From positions 124,001 to 188,000 of the forward strand of contig NZ_VJYI01000006.1 in assembly GCF_008065375.1 (NCBI RefSeq): a stretch of DNA of 64,000 nt, in the 5' to 3' direction. The translations under genes and the position numbers were made by a program. Below are positions 41,550 to 49,351 of the stretch, piece by piece. Origin of the DNA: Nonomuraea sp. SYSU D8015. GTDB taxonomy: Bacteria > Actinomycetota > Actinomycetes > Streptosporangiales > Streptosporangiaceae. The notes under the pieces are model-generated. The model saw only the letters and a program-made list of their open reading frames with translations. It was not told where the DNA came from and made no database searches. Position 1 is the first letter of the stretch. Each line of letters begins with the position of its first letter.

Positions 41550-42779
41550 GTGACCAGACCGTCGGCCTATCTTGATCATGCGGCGACCACGCCGATGCTG
41601 CCCGAGGCGATCGAGGCCATGACGGAGCAATTCCAACGCGTCGGCAACCCGTCCTCGCTGCACGCGGCGGGCCGCCGATCGCGCAGGGTGGTCGAGGAGT
41701 CGCGGGAGACGATCGCCGACGCGCTCGGCGCGCGGCCCAGCGAGGTCGTGTTCACCTCGGGGGGCACCGAGGCCGACAACCTCGCGATCAAAGGTCTCTA
41801 CTGGGCGCGCCGGCCGCGGCGGCGCGTGCTGATCAGCTCCGTGGAGCACCACGCGGTGCTCGACCCGGCCCACTGGCTGGCCGACAGCCAGGGCGCCGAG
41901 ATCGAGTTGCTGCCGGTGGACGAGCACGGCCGGGTGCATCCGGAGACGCTGCGGGCCGCTATCGAGCGCGACCCCGACAGCGTGGCCATGATCAGCATCA
42001 TGTGGGCCAACAACGAGGTCGGCACCGTCCAGCCGGTGCACGTCCTGGCCGCCATCGCCCACGACCACGGCATCCCGTTCCACACGGACGCGGTCCAGGC
42101 GGTGGGTCAGCTACCGGTGTCGTTCGCCGAGTCGGGGGCCGACGCCCTCACGCTGAGCGGCCACAAGATCGGCGGCCCGATGGGGGTCGGCGCTTTGCTG
42201 CTGGCCAGGGGCCTGACTCCGGTCTCCGTGCAGCACGGCGGAGGCCAGGAGCGCGACGTGCGCTCGGGCACGCTCGACGCGCCCGCCATCGCGGGACTGG
42301 CGGCCGCCGTCGCCACCGCCGTCGGGCACCAGGAGGAGCAGAGCCGCCGCCTCACGGCGCTGCGCGACGAGCTCATCGCGCGGGTCCGCCAGGCCGTGCC
42401 CGACGTGATACTCAACGGCGACCCCGACCTGCGGGGGGCGAGCCCCCCGCAGGCCCCCCAGGACGAACGGCGAGGAATCGCTCCGGCCTCGTCGGCGCGG
42501 TTGCCGGGCAACGCCCACTTCTCCTTCCCCGGCTGCGAGGGCGACGCCCTGCTCATGCTGCTCGACGCCAAGGGCGTGGAGTGTTCGACGGGCTCGGCCT
42601 GCTCGGCGGGCGTGTCGCAGCCGTCCCATGTGCTGCTGGCCATGGGGGCGGAGCCGGCCGCGGCGCGGGGCTCGCTCAGGTTCACGCTGGGCCACACCTC
42701 GACCCGCGAGGACGTCGACCGCCTCATCGAGGTGCTCCCCGCCGCCGTCGAACGCGCCCGCCGCGCCGGTCTCAGCTGA
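41550..42779 (+). CDS. Cysteine desulfurase (NifS/IscS type)
   Basis: A 409-residue PLP enzyme that removes sulfur from cysteine for Fe-S clusters and tRNA thiolation. Landmarks are YLDHAATTPMLPEAIEAM, FTSGGTEADNLAIKG, the PLP lysine in TLSGHKIGGPMG and the persulfide cysteine in VECSTGSACSAG. MnmA, which uses this sulfur, is 1.4 kb downstream. Residues ~294-316 are an insertion absent from the family pattern NGDP-RLPGN, and they begin with a perfect DNA hairpin. The GTG at 41550 follows GAGCGG. The promoter may overlap the TetR palindrome. Confidence 0.93.
   Translation: MTRPSAYLDHAATTPMLPEAIEAMTEQFQRVGNPSSLHAAGRRSRRVVEESRETIADALGARPSEVVFTSGGTEADNLAIKGLYWARRPRRRVLISSVEHHAVLDPAHWLADSQGAEIELLPVDEHGRVHPETLRAAIERDPDSVAMISIMWANNEVGTVQPVHVLAAIAHDHGIPFHTDAVQAVGQLPVSFAESGADALTLSGHKIGGPMGVGALLLARGLTPVSVQHGGGQERDVRSGTLDAPAIAGLAAAVATAVGHQEEQSRRLTALRDELIARVRQAVPDVILNGDPDLRGASPPQAPQDERRGIAPASSARLPGNAHFSFPGCEGDALLMLLDAKGVECSTGSACSAGVSQPSHVLLAMGAEPAAARGSLRFTLGHTSTREDVDRLIEVLPAAVERARRAGLS
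42431..42450 (+). repeat. Hairpin inside the cysteine desulfurase insertion
   Basis: GCGGGGGGC and GCCCCCCGC form a perfect 9-bp stem with a 2-nt loop. It coincides with the start of a ~23-residue insertion (RGASPPQAPQDERRG) in an otherwise conserved enzyme. It looks like the G/C-block hairpin behind etfA (27854-27876). Confidence 0.6.
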
Positions 42780-42840
42780 GCGGGGCCGGTCTCGGCTGAG
42801 CGGGGCCGGTCTCGGCTGAGCGGGGCCGGTCTCAGCTGGG
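42761..42840. repeat. 20-bp tandem repeat across the cysteine desulfurase stop
   Basis: Four 20-bp units occupy 42761-42780, 42781-42800, 42801-42820 and 42821-42840. The first is a diverged version (GCCGCGCCGGTCTCAGCTGA) that encodes the last codons and the stop of the desulfurase; the others read GCGGGGCCGGTCTC(G/A)GCTG(A/G). The repeat appears to have arisen by copying the end of the gene into the intergenic space. Confidence 0.85.
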
Positions 42841-42849
42841 CCGGGGGCG

Positions 42850-43905
42850 TCAGCTGAGGAAGGGCGACACGGCGATCCACCCCGCGTCGGTGGCGACGTC
42901 CACCCGCGGCTCGCCCTCCTCCCAGCTCACGATCAGCTCCTTGGCGTGGATCGCGGCGTCGCCGGTCGGGTCGGCGTACACGTGGATGACCCGCTGCCCC
43001 TCCGCGCTGAGGTGTGCCGCGAGCACCGCGTCGTCGCGCAGCTTGAGCAGGCGGGCGGCCAGCCGCTCCTCGAAGTCGCGCAGCGCCGTCAGCGACTCGC
43101 CGATCGGCAGGCCCGCCTCGTCGCGGTGCGCGTACGGCAGCGTGATCTCGATGTGCTGGTCGAACAGCGGATAGTCGACCGGGCGCAGCGGATAGCGGGC
43201 CGTGGCGACGAGCGGCGCGCCGCCCGCGGTCTGGCCCTCCAGCAGCACCCACTGCTCCTCGTCGTAGCCGGAGGCCAGGTCGGCGACCACGGCGGGCAGG
43301 TGTGCGGCCGCGACGGCGTCGATCGGCTCGAACGTGGCCGCCGTGATCTCGCCCACCCACCTGGCCACGTCGTCCTCGCCGAGCAGCCAGTCGAGGGCCA
43401 GCAGCGTGGCCTCCATCCTGGTGTCCTCGTCGAGCTCCCCGAAGATCGGATGGTAGGCCGAAACGTCGACCCGCGGCTGGTTACGCGGCACGCGCAGGCC
43501 CAGCGTCAGCTTGTCGAGCGCGAACTCGAACCCGCCCACGTCCACCGTGAGCTCCACAGCCTGTGGACTGGCCTGCCGCGACGGGTGAAACTCCCACAGC
43601 AGGTCGGCCGGCGGGGCGGCCCCGGCCCAGCGATGTGCGAGCGGGCGCAGCTCGGCGTCGCCCGCCGAGGTCACCACCAGGGCGTGCGCGGCGTTCCTGC
43701 CGGGCGCCACCTCCCACACCAGGCCTGGATCGATCGCCGCCACGGCCGGGGCCAGCAGGTCTTCCAGCCCGCCCGCCTCGCCCGCGGCCACGAGCGAGTC
43801 GAGCCGCGGCCTGGCCTCCTGCCACCACTCCCAGAATCCGGCGATCCCGTCCTCGCGTGACTCGCCGCCCTCTTCCTCTGCGTCCTTGCGCCCGAACAGT
43901 CGCAT
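42850..43905 (-). CDS. DUF695-like protein
   Basis: A 351-residue cytoplasmic protein. It begins MRLFGRKDAEEEGGESREDG and has no signal peptide or membrane helix. The middle contains HPIFGELDEDTRMEATLLAL and LGEDDVARWVGEITAATFEP, resembling DUF695, and the C-terminus has RVIHVYADPTGDAAIHA. Function unknown. The ATG at 43905 was chosen over upstream in-frame ATGs because conserved content begins there. It lies between and antisense to cysteine desulfurase and MnmA. Confidence 0.7.
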   Translation of the reverse strand: MRLFGRKDAEEEGGESREDGIAGFWEWWQEARPRLDSLVAAGEAGGLEDLLAPAVAAIDPGLVWEVAPGRNAAHALVVTSAGDAELRPLAHRWAGAAPPADLLWEFHPSRQASPQAVELTVDVGGFEFALDKLTLGLRVPRNQPRVDVSAYHPIFGELDEDTRMEATLLALDWLLGEDDVARWVGEITAATFEPIDAVAAAHLPAVVADLASGYDEEQWVLLEGQTAGGAPLVATARYPLRPVDYPLFDQHIEITLPYAHRDEAGLPIGESLTALRDFEERLAARLLKLRDDAVLAAHLSAEGQRVIHVYADPTGDAAIHAKELIVSWEEGEPRVDVATDAGWIAVSPFLS

Positions 43906-44147
43906 GGCCGAATCCTCGCAGACCCCGACGACCACCGCACTCCGCGCCGCCCCAGACCCCGCCGTACCGGGTATCGGAGACTCCGAGGACCGCCGCACTC
44001 CGCGCCCTTCACCCTCGCCCTCGCCGTACTTCGGCGGAAATCGGTGGGCTGTGGAGTCTTCGGCCGAGGTCCCCCGGCGGAGATGGAGGCGCGGGGATTG
44101 CGGGCCATGGTCGCGCACTCCCGGCCGGACAGTACGCTGGAACGGTC

Positions 44148-45212
44148 ATGGGACTGCGTGTGCTTGCCGCCATGTCGGGCGGCGTCGACTCAGCCGTGGC
44201 CGCCGCTCGGATCGCCGAGGCGGGCCACGACGTCACTGGTGTCCACCTCGCCCTGTCCGCCAACCCCCAATCCCACCGCACGGGCGCCCGCGGATGCTGC
44301 ACGATCGAGGACTCGCGCGACGCCCGCCGCGCCGCCGACGTGATCGGCATCCCGTTCTACATCTGGGACATGGCCGAGCGTTTCCAGCGCGACGTGGTCG
44401 AGGACTTCGTGGCCGAATACGCGGCCGGCCGCACGCCCAACCCGTGCCTGCGCTGCAACGAGAAGATCAAGTTCGCGGCGGTGCTGGACCGGGCGCTGGC
44501 CCTGGGCTTCGACGCGGTCGCCACCGGCCACCACGCCAGGCTGGTCGACGGCGTCCTGTCCAGGAGCGTCGACCAGGGCAAGGACCAGTCCTACGTGCTG
44601 GGCGTGCTCACCCGCGAGCAGCTCGGCCACGCGATCTTCCCGCTGGGCGACTCGACCAAGGCCGAGGTGCGCGAGGAGGCCGCCAGACGCGGCCTGACCG
44701 TCGCCGACAAGCCCGACAGCCACGACATCTGCTTCATCGCCGACGGCGACACGCGCGGCTTCCTGTCCAAGCGGCTCGGCTCGGCGGAGGGCCCCATCGT
44801 CGACCAGAGCGGCGAGGTCGTCGGCAGCCACCACGGCGCCCACGGCTTCACGATCGGCCAGCGCAAGGGCTTGCACATCGACCGGCCCGCCCCCGACGGC
44901 AGGCCGCGCTACGTGCTGTCGATCGAGCCGGTGTCCAACACGGTCACGGTCGGGCCGCGCTCGGCGCTGGAGGTCACCACGATCACCTGCGGCCCGCCGG
45001 TGTGGAACGGCCCCGCCGCCCACGACGACCTCACCGTGCAGTTGCGGGCCCACGGCGAGGTGTACGGCTGCCGCTTCGAGGAGGCCGGCGGCGGCCTGCG
45101 CATCGACCTCGACCGCCCGGCCACCGGCGTCGCGGCGGGCCAGGCGGCCGTCCTCTACTCGGGCGACACCGTGATCGGCTCGGCGACCATCGTCTCCGCT
45201 AGCCGAGAGTGA
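44148..45212 (+). CDS. mnmA: tRNA-specific 2-thiouridylase
   Basis: A 354-residue PP-loop enzyme that makes 2-thiouridine at tRNA position 34. The ATP motif is AMSGGVDSAVAAARIAEAG (residues 8-26). The catalytic cysteine pair lies in TPNPCLRCNEKIKF (near 98-106) and in DICFIADGDTRGFL (near 197-200). The PNPC and HARL segments are tRNA contacts. ATG at 44148 was chosen because the frame upstream is filler; a TACGCT about 10 bp upstream suggests a short or leaderless transcript. The 3' end overlaps the convergent MBL-fold gene by 14 bp. Confidence 0.94.
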   Translation: MGLRVLAAMSGGVDSAVAAARIAEAGHDVTGVHLALSANPQSHRTGARGCCTIEDSRDARRAADVIGIPFYIWDMAERFQRDVVEDFVAEYAAGRTPNPCLRCNEKIKFAAVLDRALALGFDAVATGHHARLVDGVLSRSVDQGKDQSYVLGVLTREQLGHAIFPLGDSTKAEVREEAARRGLTVADKPDSHDICFIADGDTRGFLSKRLGSAEGPIVDQSGEVVGSHHGAHGFTIGQRKGLHIDRPAPDGRPRYVLSIEPVSNTVTVGPRSALEVTTITCGPPVWNGPAAHDDLTVQLRAHGEVYGCRFEEAGGGLRIDLDRPATGVAAGQAAVLYSGDTVIGSATIVSASRE

Positions 45213-45831
45213 CCGACTCGCCGACCGGCAGGCGGCGGATGTCGGCCTTCTGCTTCTCCGCCTCGTCCCGCAGCCAGTTGTCGATGATGCCCAGGCCGAG
45301 GTCGCTGTAGAGCGCGTCGTGCGTGGAGTACGCCCGCGCGGGGCGGACCGTGCGGAGATACTCCATCATCTCCATGAGCTTCAGCCACGGCGCGCCGGTC
45401 GGCACCAAGAGGGTCGGCACCTCCACGTCCGGCACCGTCAGGGCGTCGCCGGGGTAGAACACCTCGTCGTCCACCAGGAAACCGACGTTCTGGACGACGG
45501 GCACGTCAGGGTGGTTCTTGGCATGCCACTCGCCGAACGCCTTCACCCGGAAACCGGCCGTTTCGAAGGCGTCGCCGTGGCGCACCACCCGGACCTCGCC
45601 CGGCACCTCGGCCAGCCCCGCCGCCACGCCTTCGCAGGTCCAGATCTCCAGCTCGGGCGAGGCGGCCTTCAACTTGCCGACGTCGACGTGGTCGAAGTGC
45701 TCGTGGGTGATGAGGACCGCGTCGGCGCCGTCGAGCACCGGGTCCGTGGTGAAGGCCCCGGGGTCGATGACGAGGACCTTTCCGTCCTTCTCCAGGCGTA
45801 CGCAGGCGTGACCGTATTTCGTTAGCTTCAC
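45199..45831 (-). CDS. MBL-fold metallohydrolase (UlaG-like)
   Basis: A 210-residue metallo-beta-lactamase-fold protein. The metal motif is THEHFDHVDVG (near residues 40-50); it lies with a first strand LVIDPGAF and a later YPGDAL and STHDALYS. It resembles UlaG/YfhI-type hydrolases, with no assignable substrate. The GTG at 45831 is the only start with the KLTKYGHACVR N-terminus; its ribosome site is weak. It is divergent from the MetE-like gene, with only 24 bp between start codons. Confidence 0.83.
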   Translation of the reverse strand: MKLTKYGHACVRLEKDGKVLVIDPGAFTTDPVLDGADAVLITHEHFDHVDVGKLKAASPELEIWTCEGVAAGLAEVPGEVRVVRHGDAFETAGFRVKAFGEWHAKNHPDVPVVQNVGFLVDDEVFYPGDALTVPDVEVPTLLVPTGAPWLKLMEMMEYLRTVRPARAYSTHDALYSDLGLGIIDNWLRDEAEKQKADIRRLPVGESVTLG

Positions 45832-45855
45832 GCGCCAGAGCCTACGCTTGTGTCC

Positions 45856-46836
45856 ATGTCTACGTGGGAAGCCACCGGGGTCGGGTCGCATCCGGGAGAA
45901 GACCATCTCGAGGCGATCCGGGTCGTGTTCGGCGAGGTGCCCGGGCTGCCGTACCTGCCAGAGCTGCCGGCCAGAGGCGTCGGCGCCGACATGATCGGCA
46001 GGACGGCTTCGCTGCTGATCGACCTGCCCGTGGAGGTGCAGCCGTCCGGGTGGCGGCTGACCGACCGGCCGGGGCGCGACCACCAGCGGGCCGTCGACCA
46101 TCTGCGGCGCGACCTCGACGGGCTGGAGGAGATCGGGCATGACTACGCGGGTCCGCTGAAGCTGCAGGTGTGCGGGCCGTGGACGCTGGCCGGGTCGATC
46201 GAGCTCAGGCACGGCGACAAGGTGCTCTCCGACGCCGGGGCCGTGCGCGATCTGACCGCCTCGCTGGCCCAGGGGGTCGCCGACCACTGCGCCGAGGTGC
46301 GGCGGCGGCTGCCCGGGGTGACGGAGATCGTGCTGCAGCTCGACGAGCCCGGGCTGCCCGGGGTGCTGGCGGGCACCGTGCCGACCGCCTCCGGGTTCGG
46401 GCGGCTGGCCGCCGTCGAGGAGTGGCGGGTGGAGGAGTCGATGCGGCTGTTCGCCGACCCGGTCCTGCACTGCTGCGCGCGCTCCGTGCCGTTCGGCGTG
46501 CTGCGGCGGGCCGGGGTGCGGGGCGTCTCGGTGGACGCCTCGCTGCTGCGGCGGCGCGACGAGGACGAGCTGGGGGAGCTCGTCGAGGCAGGGGTGCTGC
46601 TGTTCCTCGGGGTCGTGCCGGGCACGGACACCCGGCTGCCGGATGTCGGGGCGATCGCCAAGCCCGCGGTGGAGCTGTGGCGGCGGCTCGGGTTCACGCC
46701 GGACAAACTGGCCGGTCAGGTCGTGCTGACCCCGGCCTGCGGGCTGGCCGGGGCGTCTCCGGGGTACGCGCGGGCGGTGCTCGCGGCCTGCAGGAAAGGC
46801 GCTCAGGTGCTCAGGGACGACCCGGCGAGCGGGTGA
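45856..46836 (+). CDS. MetE-type cobalamin-independent methionine synthase domain protein
   Basis: A 326-residue protein with the C-terminal half fold of MetE (UROD/MetE-like). Landmarks are VGSHPGEDHLEAIRVVFGEV at the N-terminus, PLKLQVCGPWTLAGSIEL, LQLDEPGLPGVLAGT, VLHCCARSVPFGVL and VLTPACGLAG. His, Glu and two Cys of MetE zinc binding correspond to HCC and PACG; the exact ligands need checking. It is far shorter than MetE (~750 residues). It may be a methyltransferase acting on another thiol. ATG at 45856 is 24 bp from the divergent MBL gene; a TACGCT at 45843-45848 suggests leaderless transcription. Confidence 0.78.
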   Translation: MSTWEATGVGSHPGEDHLEAIRVVFGEVPGLPYLPELPARGVGADMIGRTASLLIDLPVEVQPSGWRLTDRPGRDHQRAVDHLRRDLDGLEEIGHDYAGPLKLQVCGPWTLAGSIELRHGDKVLSDAGAVRDLTASLAQGVADHCAEVRRRLPGVTEIVLQLDEPGLPGVLAGTVPTASGFGRLAAVEEWRVEESMRLFADPVLHCCARSVPFGVLRRAGVRGVSVDASLLRRRDEDELGELVEAGVLLFLGVVPGTDTRLPDVGAIAKPAVELWRRLGFTPDKLAGQVVLTPACGLAGASPGYARAVLAACRKGAQVLRDDPASG

Positions 46837-46917
46837 TCGGCCTGGTCCGGGGCGGCTGAGACGTGTGCTTGTCGGTGCTCGGCGGTAGCGTTTCCTCTGG
46901 ATGAGAGGAGAGTCCAC

Positions 46918-49110
46918 GTGACTGAGCCGAGCACCCAGGTCGGGGGAGTGCCTGTGGCCGCGCTCAAGCGGCATGCCGAGCTGAGCGAGCTGGTCGAGGA
47001 CGCTCGCTGGCGCTATTACGTGCTCGACCAGCCCACGGTCAGCGACGCCCAGTTCGACGAGTGGTTCAAGGAGCTCCTGTCGCTGGAGGAGTCCCATCCG
47101 TCGCTGCAGACGCCCGACTCGCCGACGCAGAAGGTGGGCGCGCCGGTCTCGGGCGACTTCGCGAAGGTCCAGCACCTCGCCAGGATGGAGAGCCTCGACA
47201 ACGCCTTCGACGCCGACGACATGGCGGCCTGGGCGGCGCGCGCCGAGCGGCTGGCCGAGGGCGACCCGGGCCCATACCTCTGCGAGCTGAAGATCGACGG
47301 GCTGGCGATCGCGATCGTCTACCGTGACGGCAAGCTGGAGCGCGCCGCCACCCGCGGCGACGGGCGCACCGGCGACGACGTGACGGCCAACGTCCGCACG
47401 ATCAAGGGCGTGCCCCACCGGCTCAAGGGCGACGACGTGCCCAGCCTGGTCGAGGTCCGCGGCGAGGTCTACATCCCGGTCGAAGACTTCAAGAAGCTCA
47501 ACGAGCAGCTCGTCGAGCAGGGCAAGCCGCCGTTCGCCAACCCGCGCAACTCCGCGGCGGGCACGCTGCGGCAGAAGGATCCGCGCATCACGGCCCAGCG
47601 GCCGCTGCGGATGCTGGTGCACGGCATCGGCATCTGGGAGGGCTCGGCGGTGCCGAAGGCGCAGTCGGAGGTCTACGACCGGCTGCGGGAGTTCGGCCTG
47701 CCGGTCAGCGACCTCTACAAGGTGGTGCCGGGGCTCACCGAGGTCAACGAGTTCATCCACTACTACGAGGTGCACCGGCACGATCCCGCGTACGAGATCG
47801 ACGGGGTCGTGGTGAAGATCGACGACTTCCGCACGCAGCGGGAGCTGGGGTCCACCTCGCGGGCGCCGCGATGGGCGATCGCGTACAAATACCCGCCGGA
47901 AGAGGTCAACACCAAGCTTCTCGACATCCAGGTGGGCGTCGGGCGCACCGGGCGCGTCACGCCGTACGCGGTGATGGAGCCCGTCGTGGTGTCCGGCTCC
48001 ACCGTCGAGCGGGCCACGCTCCACAACGCCGCCATCGTCAAGAAGAAGGGCGTGCTCATCGGCGACACCGTCGTGCTGCGCAAGGCGGGCGACGTCATCC
48101 CCGAGATCGTCGGGCCGGTGGCGGCGCTGCGCGACGGGTCGGAGCGGGAGTTCGTCATGCCCACGCACTGCCCGGAGTGCGGGACGGAGCTGGCGTACGA
48201 GAAGGAGGGCGACGCCGACCTGCGCTGCCCCAACGCACGCAGCTGCCCGGCGCAGATCCGCGAGCGCATCTACTTCGCGGCCGGGCGGCGGGCGCTCGAC
48301 ATCGACGGTCTCGGCTACGTCGCGGCCACCGCGCTCACCCAGCCGCTGCCGCCGCAGCAGCCCGTGGTGCGCACCGAGGCCGACCTGTTCGACCTGACGC
48401 TGGAGCAGCTGCTGCCGATCAAGTCGGTGGTCCGCGACCAGGACACCGGTCTGCCCAAGATCGACCCCAAGACCGGCGAGCAGAAGGTCGTCTCCTTCTT
48501 CTCCAACATCAACGGCGAGCCCAGCGCCAACGCCCGGCTGCTCATCGAGGAGCTGGAGCGGGCCAAGCAGGTCCCGCTCGCGCAGCTGCTGGTCGCCCTG
48601 TCGATCCGGCACGTCGGCCCGCCCACGGCCCGCGACCTGGCGGGCGCCATGCGCTCGATCGACGCCATCATGAACGCCTCGGAGGAAGAGCTGGCCGCGG
48701 TCGAGGGCATCGGGCCCAGGGTGGCGGCGACGATCAAGGAGTGGTTCGAGGTCGACTGGCACCGGGAGATCATCGAACGGTGGCGGGCCGCCGGCGTGCG
48801 GATGGAGGACGAGCCGGCGCCGGAGAAGGGGCCGCAGACCCTCGCGGGGCTGACGTTCGTGGTGACGGGCACCCTGGAGGGCTACACGCGAGACGCGGCC
48901 AAGGACGAGATCGAGGGCCGCGGCGGCAAGGTGGCGTCCTCGGTGTCGAAGAAGACGTCGTTCCTGGTGGCGGGGGAGAACGCCGGGTCGAAGTATGACA
49001 AGGCGGTCAGTCTCGGCGTGCCCATCCTGGACGGGGCCGGGTTCGAGATCCTCCTGAAGGACGGGCCGGACGCGGCGGCGGAGGTCGCTGTCACGCCTGA
49101 GGCCGAGTAG
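46918..49110 (+). CDS. ligA: NAD-dependent DNA ligase
   Basis: A 730-residue LigA. The adenylation motif is CELKIDGLAIAIVYRDGKLE with the nucleophilic Lys near residue 123. The OB domain, Zn-finger (CPECGTELAY, CPNARSCPAQIRERI), helix-hairpin-helix repeats and C-terminal BRCT domain (GLTFVVTGTLEGYTRDAAKD) follow in order. Its length is a little above the usual ~670 because of an insertion near residues 440-480 (PKTGEQKVVSFFSNING region). A GAGAGGAG ribosome site precedes the GTG. It joins Okazaki fragments and repair nicks. Confidence 0.96.
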   Translation: MTEPSTQVGGVPVAALKRHAELSELVEDARWRYYVLDQPTVSDAQFDEWFKELLSLEESHPSLQTPDSPTQKVGAPVSGDFAKVQHLARMESLDNAFDADDMAAWAARAERLAEGDPGPYLCELKIDGLAIAIVYRDGKLERAATRGDGRTGDDVTANVRTIKGVPHRLKGDDVPSLVEVRGEVYIPVEDFKKLNEQLVEQGKPPFANPRNSAAGTLRQKDPRITAQRPLRMLVHGIGIWEGSAVPKAQSEVYDRLREFGLPVSDLYKVVPGLTEVNEFIHYYEVHRHDPAYEIDGVVVKIDDFRTQRELGSTSRAPRWAIAYKYPPEEVNTKLLDIQVGVGRTGRVTPYAVMEPVVVSGSTVERATLHNAAIVKKKGVLIGDTVVLRKAGDVIPEIVGPVAALRDGSEREFVMPTHCPECGTELAYEKEGDADLRCPNARSCPAQIRERIYFAAGRRALDIDGLGYVAATALTQPLPPQQPVVRTEADLFDLTLEQLLPIKSVVRDQDTGLPKIDPKTGEQKVVSFFSNINGEPSANARLLIEELERAKQVPLAQLLVALSIRHVGPPTARDLAGAMRSIDAIMNASEEELAAVEGIGPRVAATIKEWFEVDWHREIIERWRAAGVRMEDEPAPEKGPQTLAGLTFVVTGTLEGYTRDAAKDEIEGRGGKVASSVSKKTSFLVAGENAGSKYDKAVSLGVPILDGAGFEILLKDGPDAAAEVAVTPEAE

Positions 49111-49351
49111 GGGCGTCGCGCCGGTTGCGCGCATGGGCGGCTTGCTTGCGCGCATCGGCCGTGGACGGTTGGTGGACGGCGGCCCGTGTTCCGTGCCGGG
49201 CGCGCCCATACGCTTGGCTGCAGGTTTGCTACGCACGGTGGTTTTTGGGTATATGTCGGAAAGGAGAACTACGGACCGTACGCGCTTGGTTTCGCGAAGT
49301 GGGCTGAAGGTCGTACCCTCCCATAGTGACCTAATGGGGGTTCTGTTACCG

